From: Candidatus Aminicenantota bacterium
GTDB taxonomy: Bacteria > Acidobacteriota > Aminicenantia > Aminicenantales > Aminicenantaceae
Reading direction: 5' to 3'
Length of the DNA: 10,014 bases
NCBI GenBank assembly: GCA_016926925.1
Contig: JAFGNQ010000248.1
Coordinates: forward strand, 1-10,014
The notes under the pieces were generated by a model. It saw nothing but the letters and a program-made list of their open reading frames with translations, searched no databases and had not been told where the DNA came from. The position numbers and the translations under genes are program-made. This document shows, in pieces, positions 1-5,538 of the stretch (its first letter is position 1; each line of letters begins with the position of its first letter).

Positions 1-96
1 GATCCCCACATAAAAAAGAAGGATAAGCGCCAAAATACAGGGAATAAGGAAGGCATACCAGAAGTAGAATAGATCGACTTTAATTAGCTTCCACAT
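1..96 (-). CDS. ABC transporter permease, N-terminal fragment
   Basis: This reading frame opens with an ATG at 96-94 and runs off the left edge of the window, leaving 32 codons. The peptide has a short charged start (MWKLIKVDLFYF) followed by a strongly hydrophobic stretch rich in Leu, Ile and Phe, as expected for a cytoplasmic lead-in and first membrane helix. Its start overlaps the 3' end of the upstream ABC ATPase gene by 17 bases, which implies translational coupling. A membrane protein directly after a YtrB-like ATPase is most simply the permease half of that exporter. A weak AAAGAA ribosome-binding site lies a few bases upstream. Too little is present to name the family; ABC-2 type is inferred from the gene order. 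Confidence 0.6.
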   Translation of the reverse strand, partial: MWKLIKVDLFYFWYAFLIPCILALILLFYVGI

Positions 97-964
97 TTTG
101 TTTTTCTTTGAGGATTGCAACGGCAATCTCTTCAATGCTCATAAGGACAACCTGGATATTTTCGGCACCCAATGCCTTGATGTATTCCATGGTTTTCCCG
201 AAATCGGAGCTGATGACTCGATGACTGTTTCCATCCTTAATATGACTGATAATGGAATCGTGGGAAATATCCTTTTTTTCAATAGAAAAGGAGATTTTGC
301 GCCATTTCTCAGTGAGATCCTCTTTGGCGGTCCGAAACCAAATCTGTCCGTTTTGTATAAAGGCCAACTCATCGGCAAGACGGCTGATCTCTGGGAGGAC
401 ATGCGTCGCATAAAAAATGGCTCTGTCACCCGATTCCAGGATTTCGAACAGGACATCCAGAACTTCCGTCCGCACAACAGGATCTATTCCTGAAGTCGGC
501 TCATCCAACAGAAGCAACCGCGGCGTGTGCGCCAGGGCGGAAACGAGTGACAGTTTCACACGGTTTCCGGTAGACAGCGATTTGACCTTTTTTTCCAGAG
601 GGAGTCTGAAACGCCGAGCCAGTTCAGAAGCCTTTACCGATGACCAGTTCGGATAAAACTGCGCAATAAAATCCAGATTTTTCGCCCCGGACCATCGTTC
701 ATAGAAAACATGCACATCACCGACGTAACCGATATCCAGCCTCCACTCCGGTCTATTGAGATTGTTGGAGCGTCCGAAAACAGTCATTTCTCCGGAATCC
801 GCACGGAGCAGGCCGACCAGACACTGCAGCGTCGTTGTCTTCCCGGCTCCATTAGGTCCGACAAATCCCAGAACCGTCCCCTGCTCCAATTCCAGATTCA
901 GCGGCCCGAGCGTAAAATCCGTAAAAGTTTTGATCACATCTTTATACACAAAGGCTTTTTCCAT
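80..964 (-). CDS. ABC transporter ATP-binding protein (YtrB-like)
   Basis: This is the ATPase subunit of an ABC exporter and binds and hydrolyses ATP at the cytoplasmic face. With the start used here (294 residues), the Walker A motif GPNGAGKTT is at about 36-44, the signature LSTGN at about 130-134, Walker B LLLLDEPT at about 150-157, D-loop SGID next, and the H-loop histidine at about 188. The usual Q-loop glutamine near residues 80-88 is not obvious. About 75 C-terminal residues follow the nucleotide-binding domain. I chose the ATG at 964 because AGGAGGG (976-970) stands five bases before it; the ATG at 979 lies upstream of that site and has none. The gene follows a GntR/YtrA-type regulator and precedes a permease, the usual order of stress-inducible Ytr-like modules. 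The transported substrate cannot be read from the sequence. Confidence 0.9.
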   Translation of the reverse strand: MEKAFVYKDVIKTFTDFTLGPLNLELEQGTVLGFVGPNGAGKTTTLQCLVGLLRADSGEMTVFGRSNNLNRPEWRLDIGYVGDVHVFYERWSGAKNLDFIAQFYPNWSSVKASELARRFRLPLEKKVKSLSTGNRVKLSLVSALAHTPRLLLLDEPTSGIDPVVRTEVLDVLFEILESGDRAIFYATHVLPEISRLADELAFIQNGQIWFRTAKEDLTEKWRKISFSIEKKDISHDSIISHIKDGNSHRVISSDFGKTMEYIKALGAENIQVVLMSIEEIAVAILKEKQNVEAN

Positions 965-975
965 CTCAGCCCTCC

Positions 976-1362
976 TCATTTTCTCGATTCGCTTTTCTCC
1001 AGGAGCTTAAGGACAGCGTCCTTTATTTCTTCACCGTCCAATCCTTCGGCAACAGCTCCATCCAAAAGTGGCTTCACGTCATCCTGCAACTTCTCTATAG
1101 CCATGGCCTTTTTTGTCTTGGCAGTAAGATCGGAGACAAAGAATCCCTTCCCTCTCCGGGAATGGATGAGCCCTGAACGCTCCAGGATTTCATAAGCCCT
1201 TTGCACCGTGATCACACTGATGTGATGTTCTCTGGCAAAGCGGCGAATCGATGGCAGATCATTGCCGGCAACCAGCTCGCCCGATAACACCTTCGCCCTG
1301 ATCTGACGGACGATTTGAGCTTGAAGTGGTTCCGGAGAAAGATCCGTCAAATGTAAAATCAC
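976..1362 (-). CDS. GntR family transcriptional regulator, YtrA subfamily
   Basis: This is a 128-residue DNA-binding repressor. A winged helix-turn-helix occupies about residues 10-77: helix pattern EPLQAQIVRQIRAKV, the conserved LPSIRRFA turn, the recognition helix ISVITVQRAYEILE, and the wing SGLIHSRRGKGFFV. After it comes only a short, charged, helical tail of about 50 residues, which is the YtrA layout and not the large effector domains of FadR or HutC types. Translation starts at GTG (1362-1360), five bases after GAGG; an ATG slightly upstream is out of frame and stops after four codons. The gene sits 11 bases before the ABC ATPase. Members of this subfamily normally repress their own transporter operon, so autoregulation is likely but inferred. 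Confidence 0.88.
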   Translation of the reverse strand: MILHLTDLSPEPLQAQIVRQIRAKVLSGELVAGNDLPSIRRFAREHHISVITVQRAYEILERSGLIHSRRGKGFFVSDLTAKTKKAMAIEKLQDDVKPLLDGAVAEGLDGEEIKDAVLKLLEKSESRK

Positions 1363-1523
1363 CGTTTCCTCATAAAAAAAGCATCAGGATCAAAAGCATA
1401 TTTTCAAGTATATAAATTTGTTTTGGTTCATATAAGCTCTTGGCATTGAGTTTTTTGCACCGCAAGTCACTAGGAAAAACAGCCGGTTCCGCCGCCGATC
1501 GATCGATTCCAACTGTTCCAAAA
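1363..1523. promoter_or_regulatory. Spacer with possible autoregulatory promoter of the GntR-ABC unit
   Basis: This 161-bp gap separates the outer-membrane protein gene from the GntR gene. On the minus strand a TATACT box (1412-1407) lies about 45 bases before the GTG start, but no good -35 box stands 16-18 bases upstream, so the promoter is weak or activator-dependent if real. An imperfect palindrome, CAAGTATATAAATTTG at 1405-1420 (6 of 8 positions symmetric), overlaps it and could be the repressor's operator. I find no convincing rho-independent terminator after the upstream gene, so read-through is possible. Confidence 0.3.
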
Positions 1524-2300
1524 CTATAACCGCACGGAGAGTCCCAGACTAAAAGTGAACATGTCGGAACGGGATCGTTGAGGGTCGTAGATGAGCCTCT
1601 TCCCATCCAGCGTGATTCCTCCCGGTTTGAGATATCTCGCCGTGCCTCCGTACACATAGCGGCCCTGCAGGTTCAGAAGAAGCGAGAAGAGAGAACTGTC
1701 GGCATGTTTCCCGCGGCTGATGCTGGCCAGACGAACTTTCAGGCCGCCGCCCAATCCTATACTCGGAGTAACGCTCGACATCAGTGTTTGAGATCCGTTC
1801 CCACCGATAAGGATGATGGCATCCCCGGCGATAATCGGTACGCTGCTCCCCTTTCCGGTGTACATCTGAGTGAAGAAGTAATTGAAGCCGACAAACGCTT
1901 CGAGATAAGGTGCGAACAGGGACTGCCACGACTGGAAACGGACGACGAGGTGAGTCTGGAGAAGATTGTAGCCGTACTTCACGTCCGCCGGAACAGAATC
2001 TGAGTAGCCGGCAAGATCCACGTTATGCTCCGAATCATAACCGGCCATTGCCAGCCGGGCACCCAGTGAGAAAGGTGTCCTCCTCAACCGCAAACCTACG
2101 TAGAACGACCCCCCCCAAGCAGCATGATCGATGCGCCTTCCCAGTTCACCGATCCCAACACTGCTGAAGCCGGAGAGTTCGAACTCAGCCTTCTCCTGGC
2201 TGACGGCACTCACGGTAAGAGAAAGGGAGAGAATTAGGCCTAATGCCCCTGTTATCTTAATCCGCCGAATCTGTTTCTTGACATTTTCATTGAATCTCAT
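1524..2300 (-). CDS. Putative outer-membrane beta-barrel protein with signal peptide
   Basis: The 258-residue product has a basic N-terminus (KKQIRRIK), a hydrophobic core at about 18-31 and a plausible signal peptidase I site near SAVSQ (31-35). The remainder consists of alternating hydrophobic and polar segments rich in Gly, Tyr and Phe, such as GGSFYVGLRLRR (63-74), LVVRFQSW (118-125), YLEAFVGFNYFF (132-143) and the closing MFTFSLGLSVRL. This is typical of 8- to 10-stranded outer-membrane barrels. There is no lipobox cysteine. The last residue is Leu, not the Phe usual for barrel recognition. AAAGGAG lies seven bases or fewer before the ATG. The specific family is not recognised and no ligand can be inferred. 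It is transcribed in the same direction as the GntR-ABC unit downstream and follows a strong promoter. Confidence 0.75.
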   Translation of the reverse strand: MRFNENVKKQIRRIKITGALGLILSLSLTVSAVSQEKAEFELSGFSSVGIGELGRRIDHAAWGGSFYVGLRLRRTPFSLGARLAMAGYDSEHNVDLAGYSDSVPADVKYGYNLLQTHLVVRFQSWQSLFAPYLEAFVGFNYFFTQMYTGKGSSVPIIAGDAIILIGGNGSQTLMSSVTPSIGLGGGLKVRLASISRGKHADSSLFSLLLNLQGRYVYGGTARYLKPGGITLDGKRLIYDPQRSRSDMFTFSLGLSVRL

Positions 2301-2335
2301 TGCAGACTCCTTTCATTATCGGCTCCCTTGATTGT

Positions 2336-2422
2336 TCATCTTATATGGCGAATATGGGCTAAAATGAAAGCAACGATAGCGATGATCACGGTAAAGCTCC
2401 CGTTTTGTTCGAATCTTACCAT
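2336..2422 (-). CDS. Possible 28-residue single-helix membrane peptide
   Basis: The frame encodes a short polar start (MVRFEQNGS), a continuous hydrophobic run (FTVIIAIVAFILAHI) and a basic end (RHIR), that is, one potential transmembrane helix with positive charges at one side. A GAGG site stands seven bases before its ATG. It lies about 80 bases downstream of the predicted transcription start and ends 35 bases before the outer-membrane protein gene, so it would be the first cistron of that transcript. An in-frame stop shortly upstream bounds it. Nothing is recognisable by family. A chance frame in a leader cannot be excluded. Confidence 0.4.
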   Translation of the reverse strand: MVRFEQNGSFTVIIAIVAFILAHIRHIR

Positions 2423-2483
2423 GGAACAACCTCTTTTTCTCTGGGAACTCCTTTTAAAATCTCTTCGCGAATTTTATCTGATC

Positions 2484-2512
2484 ATATTGTATATATTGCT
2501 TATATACAATAT
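2484..2512. promoter_or_regulatory. Perfect 12-bp inverted repeat, likely repressor operator
   Basis: The arms ATATTGTATATA (2484-2495) and TATATACAATAT (2501-2512) are exact reverse complements separated by TTGCT. On the minus strand the site covers most of the -10 box and the expected transcription start, where a bound dimer would block RNA polymerase. The cognate regulator is not shown by the sequence; the GntR protein encoded downstream is one candidate. Confidence 0.6.
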
Positions 2513-2536
2513 AAGCCAAATCGTTCTGCTTGTCAA
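2508..2536 (-). promoter_or_regulatory. Near-consensus sigma70 promoter for the membrane peptide and OMP gene
   Basis: Read on the minus strand there is a perfect TTGACA (2536-2531), a 17-base spacer, and TATATT (2513-2508). The expected transcription start is near 2501, giving a leader of about 79 bases before the small peptide's ATG and about 200 before the outer-membrane protein gene. This is the best-matching promoter I find in the window. Confidence 0.7.
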
Positions 2537-2845
2537 TTTTTTTTTACAAAAATTGCCCCGCCCCAAGAAAACACTCCCGCTTCCGTGGTGATATCAAATC
2601 GAATGAAAGATTGACAGGTCGTCACAATCCGTTTTCGTCGAAAACCCCTCCATCCAGCACTAGCGGTTTAAACAGCTTGTGACTCGCTGTCACTTTCCCT
2701 TCTCCAATATGCGCTTCGCGCAGGGGACAATCGCCCTTCGTCCCTATCGCGATAACGCTATCACAGAAAGGACATGTATATTAACTTACATGATAAGGCG
2801 ACAAAAAAGGAGATAATCGGTAGAATGAAAGAGATGAGGTGAATT
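2537..2845. other. Intergenic region with clustered small dyads
   Basis: This stretch lies between divergent genes and holds no credible protein gene. It contains several short symmetric elements: GTTTTCG-T-CGAAAAC at 2631-2645, GTGAC-TCGCT-GTCAC at 2679-2693, GCGC-TTC-GCGC at 2711-2721, GGGAC...GTCCC at 2724-2744, and TATCGCGATA at 2745-2754. It must also carry the promoter of the acetamidase-like gene. A TATATT box at 2777-2782 is the best -10 candidate but has no matching -35. The AGGTG ribosome-binding site at 2837-2841 serves the ATG at 2846. Confidence 0.4.
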
Positions 2846-3892
2846 ATGAGAACAATAACAGCCGCGCTCACAGGTCTTCTTATGTTTTGGCCGTTTATCC
2901 CCGAAGGCCATGCCCTTAGCAAAGCGAAAGAGACCGAAGCCAAGGTGCATGTTTTAAATCCCTCGCCGGCAACGGTCGCTTGGGGATATTACTGGTCCAA
3001 AACACCTCCTGTCCTAACAATCCGATCCGGAGACCGGGTCAAAGTGCGCACTTTGCACGTCGGCAATCCCGAAACTCTGGAAAAGGCGGGGCTTCCTCCT
3101 GAAATGATCGAACCGGAGGTCCGCGACATTTACAGGGAAGTGAAGGACAAAGGCCCGGGAGGACACATCCTGACCGGCCCCATTTTCATCGAAAACGCCG
3201 AGCCCGGAGATGTCCTGGAGGTTCGAATTATATCCTTAGAGTTGGCTATCCCTTATGCCTACAACACGCTGAGTCCTGACAGGGGTTTTTTGTCAGGAGA
3301 GTTCGACACTGTTGTGACACGAATCATTCCTCTGGATAGGGAGAGGCTTGTTGCCGAATTCTCCGACGGTATAGAAATCCCGCTTCGTCCGTTTTTCGGA
3401 AGCATGGGTGTAGCCCCTCCGGAGGATGCGGGAAGAATCAACAGCGCTCCGCCGTGGATCCATGGGGGAAACCTGGACAACAAGGAGCTTGTAGCCGGTA
3501 CAACGCTGTTCCTTCCCGTGCATGTCAAAGGAGCTCTCTTCCAAGTGGGCGACGCCCACGCCGCTCAAGGAAACGGTGAGGTCGACATCACGGCCCTGGA
3601 GACATCCTTAAAAGGGGAACTGCAGTTTTTTGTACACAAAGACCAGCACCTGAATTGGCCGCGGGCGGAAACACCAACACACTACATTTCCATGGGAACA
3701 AATGAAAACCTGACCGAAGCAGCGAAGATCGCCCTCAGGGAGATGATCTCATTTTTGGCCACCGAAAAAGGACTCAGCCGGGAGCAGTCCTACATGCTGT
3801 GCAGTGCGGCAGTGGACTTCAACATCACTCAGCTTGTCGACGGCAAAGTCGGGGTCCACGGCATGCTGCCCAAGGAAATATTTGTTAAATGA
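2846..3892 (+). CDS. Acetamidase/formamidase family protein, predicted exported
   Basis: The 348-residue product belongs to the FmdA/AmdA amidase family, whose members hydrolyse formamide or acetamide to the acid and ammonia. Family landmarks are a GGHILTGPIFIENAEPGD block (about 105-122), PWIHGGNLDNKELVAGTTL (about 203-221) and LFLPVHVKGALFQVGDAHAAQGNGEV (about 221-246). Unlike the well-studied cytoplasmic enzymes, it starts with an apparent signal peptide: MRTITAALTG, a hydrophobic stretch, then a likely cleavage after GHA (about residue 23). A periplasmic location is therefore inferred. GAGGTGA lies just upstream of the ATG. The stop codon overlaps the truA start (ATGA), so the two are co-translated. 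Family assignment is firm; the actual substrate is not. Confidence 0.88.
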   Translation: MRTITAALTGLLMFWPFIPEGHALSKAKETEAKVHVLNPSPATVAWGYYWSKTPPVLTIRSGDRVKVRTLHVGNPETLEKAGLPPEMIEPEVRDIYREVKDKGPGGHILTGPIFIENAEPGDVLEVRIISLELAIPYAYNTLSPDRGFLSGEFDTVVTRIIPLDRERLVAEFSDGIEIPLRPFFGSMGVAPPEDAGRINSAPPWIHGGNLDNKELVAGTTLFLPVHVKGALFQVGDAHAAQGNGEVDITALETSLKGELQFFVHKDQHLNWPRAETPTHYISMGTNENLTEAAKIALREMISFLATEKGLSREQSYMLCSAAVDFNITQLVDGKVGVHGMLPKEIFVK

Positions 3893-4620
3893 TCTCTAAT
3901 CACAAAATCGTCATCAGCTACGACGGCACCGACTACTTTGGCTGGCAGAGACAGAAAAAACAGAGAACGATTCAGGGGGAAATCGAAGACTCTCTGGAAA
4001 AAATCCTGTCTAAAAAGATTCCTGTGATCGGATCCGGAAGGACGGATGCCGGGGTTCACGCACGAGGACAAACCGCCCATTTCAAGGCGGATACACACTT
4101 GCATGAAAAGGAATTGCTCCAGGCCCTAAACGGAACGCTTCCCCGGGATATTCGGATTGTTTCCCTGCATAAAATCTCCTTCGATTTTAACGCAAGAAAA
4201 TCCGCCAAATCGAAAATATACCGGTACAGGATCTGCAACTCCCCTGTCATCAGCCCCTTTATCCTCCGTTATGTCCTTCACTGGCCCTCACCTCTTGATA
4301 TTGCCGCAATGGAAGATGCGGCGGCACGCTTTATCCGCGAGGCGGATTTCACGCCCTTCTCATCTAACAGGGAGCTTTATCCCGTACGCAGGATCATGCG
4401 CTCGGAATGCATCAAACGAGGAACCGAAATCGTCACCACAGTAGAAGCCAACGGTTTCTTGAGATACATGGTCCGGAGCATAGTCGGGACTCTGATCGAA
4501 GTCGGCCGCGGACGCATGCTTCCCGAGGATATCGAAATCCTGTTTCGAAATAAAATGCGCTCGAGACATTCCCCGACCGCCCCGGCAAAAGGCCTGTGCC
4601 TCGTTAAGGTCAAATACTGA
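3889..4620 (+). CDS. truA: tRNA pseudouridine(38-40) synthase TruA
   Basis: TruA isomerises uridines at positions 38-40 of the tRNA anticodon arm to pseudouridine in the cytoplasm. The 243-residue length is normal for the family. The opening strand IVISYDGTDYFGWQRQ, the catalytic loop GRTDAGVHA (residues 50-58, nucleophile Asp53), the YRYRI strand with the conserved Tyr, and the C-terminal RYMVRSIVGTLIEVGRGRM and AKGLCLVKVKY segments are all present and intact. Its ATG overlaps the stop of the preceding amidase gene by four bases and has no separate strong ribosome-binding site, so it depends on coupling. An inverted repeat starts four bases after its stop. Confidence 0.97.
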   Translation: MISNHKIVISYDGTDYFGWQRQKKQRTIQGEIEDSLEKILSKKIPVIGSGRTDAGVHARGQTAHFKADTHLHEKELLQALNGTLPRDIRIVSLHKISFDFNARKSAKSKIYRYRICNSPVISPFILRYVLHWPSPLDIAAMEDAAARFIREADFTPFSSNRELYPVRRIMRSECIKRGTEIVTTVEANGFLRYMVRSIVGTLIEVGRGRMLPEDIEILFRNKMRSRHSPTAPAKGLCLVKVKY

Positions 4621-4623
4621 CAC

Positions 4624-4666
4624 GCCTTAGATCAAACTTCTGCTGCGATTCTTTGAAATCTAAGGC
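4624..4666. repeat. Inverted repeat just after truA
   Basis: GCCTTAGAT (4624-4632) and ATCTAAGGC (4658-4666) are perfect 9-bp complements. With the inner CAAA/TTTG they can extend the stem past a two-base bulge, leaving a loop of about 15 bases. No T-run follows on either strand, so it is not a standard intrinsic terminator. It could protect the 3' end of the truA mRNA or mark the edge of the element to its right. Confidence 0.5.
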
Positions 4667-5069
4667 ATCGGATCAATTGGCTATTAGCACTTTGCAAGAT
4701 GAGTCGAGCGACATTGTAAGATTCCCGATTTGTTCTTAGATGGGACCCGCCGAAGTCGGGCTCGAGGACTGTGTGAGCATGAGATGAGTGGTCCGTGAGA
4801 TTCTTCTTGGTTAGCAAGGGATAATGAGGCAGGTGATAGATGAACGAACGCAAATCCGCAGCAGCCAGACTGGGACCGAGAGCGAGCCGCAGTCCGTTTG
4901 AGCCGCATGGTGGTTGGTGGGGGGGTCTTCGGCGAAAACGGACTGTGACGAGCTCGAAAGGAAAGAGGGAATGGCGTGAAAAATCTGACTGGAGTGAGAA
5001 CATCTCACAAAGCGCTCTATTCCAATCCTTGTTTCGGGAATGCCATCGTTGGAGATGGCTCGAGCGGCA
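4667..5069. other. Non-coding block between truA and rimI, no credible protein gene
   Basis: The frames open here on both strands (123 codons minus at 4632-5003; 92 codons plus at 4840-5118) lack good ribosome-binding sites, have Arg-, Ser- and Pro-rich shadow-like composition and overlap each other. I treat them as spurious. Because both neighbouring genes point inward, no promoter region is required here, so the length and structure of this block call for another explanation. TCGAGCGACAT (4704-4714) and TCGAGCGGCAT (5060-5070) are near-identical direct repeats at its ends. A hairpin GCCATC-gttgga-GATGGC (5042-5059) lies just past the rimI stop without a T-run. Confidence 0.45.
4723..5008 (+). 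ncRNA. Candidate structured RNA between convergent genes
   Basis: Several helices follow one another with almost no gap. They are TCCC-g-AT with AT-GGGA (4723-4745), CCCG/CGGG (4746-4760), and CTC-GA-GGAC with GTCC-GT-GAG (4761-4799). After about 80 less structured bases comes a long stem at 4883-4956, then GTGAGA-ACA-TCTCAC (4994-5008). The long stem pairs CGAGC/GCTCG, CAGTCCGTTT/AAACGGACTG and GCCG/CGGC, with a symmetric GA/GA internal loop between the last two. Plus-strand transcription is favoured because that loop reads G-A on both sides there and would be TC/TC on the other strand, and because a G-T apposition also becomes a G-U pair. I do not recognise the class; RNase P, tmRNA, 6S and SRP signatures are absent. 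A fragment of a mobile element with structured RNA, such as an IS110-type bridge-RNA region or a group II intron remnant, is an alternative. Confidence 0.5.
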
Positions 5070-5498
5070 TCAAAGCGTTTTGCCCATGATCAAAGCGTCC
5101 TCATCCGGTGTCCGGTAATAATTTTTCCTGACACCGAAGATTTCGAATCCCATCTTTTCATAAAGCAGCCGCGCGGGAAAATTGGAGGGCCTCACTTCTA
5201 AGAAGACATAGAGTGTGCCTCCCCTATGCAGTTCATCGAGAACATCTTGGAGGACTTTCTTTCCGACGCCGCTTCCCCTGTAATCCGGATGGAGAGCGAA
5301 ATTGCTGATTTGCACTTCTTCGTCGATTTTCCAATAGATGATATAGCCGATGACTTTATCTCCGGTACGATGGACGATGACATAAGGATAAGATATGTCC
5401 TTATTTGCAATTTCACCTATAAAGGCGGACATACTCCATGGATTGGCAAAGGAGCGTTTTTCTATGGCAAGAACAGAGGGAATATCCCCCTCTTTCAT
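5070..5498 (-). CDS. rimI: Ribosomal-protein-alanine N-acetyltransferase-like GNAT protein RimI
   Basis: RimI-type enzymes transfer acetyl from acetyl-CoA to the N-terminal amine of ribosomal protein S18 and related substrates. From the first ATG the product has 142 residues. It shows the acetyl-CoA loop YRGSGVG (73-79), the LEVRPSN strand with the catalytic-type Glu101, LLYEKMGF (111-118), and the closing YYRTPDEDALIM typical of RimI. The adjacent tsaB gene supports the assignment, as tsaB-rimI is a common pair. The coordinates use the conventional ATG, but the frame is open for 15 further codons and the extra residues (PVYLRRM) look like the first GNAT strand. The natural start is probably ATT at 5543, six bases after GGAGG, so the real protein may be 157 residues. 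Confidence 0.88.
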   Translation of the reverse strand: MKEGDIPSVLAIEKRSFANPWSMSAFIGEIANKDISYPYVIVHRTGDKVIGYIIYWKIDEEVQISNFALHPDYRGSGVGKKVLQDVLDELHRGGTLYVFLEVRPSNFPARLLYEKMGFEIFGVRKNYYRTPDEDALIMGKTL

Positions 5499-5538
5499 TC
5501 TCCTCAGATAGACAGGATGCTGGGGAAAACGGTCGGAC

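Noticed and set aside
1493..1507. CGAT tandem repeat
   Set aside because: Only three units, non-coding and without further symmetry; not informative.
2328..2591. 87-codon hydrophobic plus-strand frame
   Set aside because: It starts at TTG without a ribosome-binding site and runs antisense through a strong minus-strand promoter and its operator. Its hydrophobicity comes from AT-rich sequence.
2611..2616. Perfect TTGACA on the plus strand as a -35 box for the amidase-like gene
   Set aside because: No acceptable -10 hexamer lies 16-18 bases downstream, and the gene starts 230 bases away.
2761..2943. 60-codon minus-strand hydrophobic frame
   Set aside because: It is antisense to the signal-peptide region of the amidase-like gene and has no ribosome-binding site. 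Antisense of a signal peptide often looks membrane-like.
4632..5003. 123-codon minus-strand frame in the truA-rimI gap
   Set aside because: There is no good ribosome-binding site, the composition is shadow-like and rich in Arg, Ser, Pro and His, it covers the strongly structured region, and no family motif is visible. The structured-RNA reading explains the sequence better.
4624..5059. Intrinsic terminators between truA and rimI
   Set aside because: The hairpins at 4624-4666 and 5042-5059 have no T-run on the relevant strand, so neither qualifies as a standard rho-independent terminator.
4840..5118. 92-codon plus-strand frame overlapping the rimI 3' end
   Set aside because: The product is dominated by Arg, Ser and Trp, it runs into rimI on the opposite strand, and it overlaps the other open frame. 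Probably a by-product of GC-rich helices.
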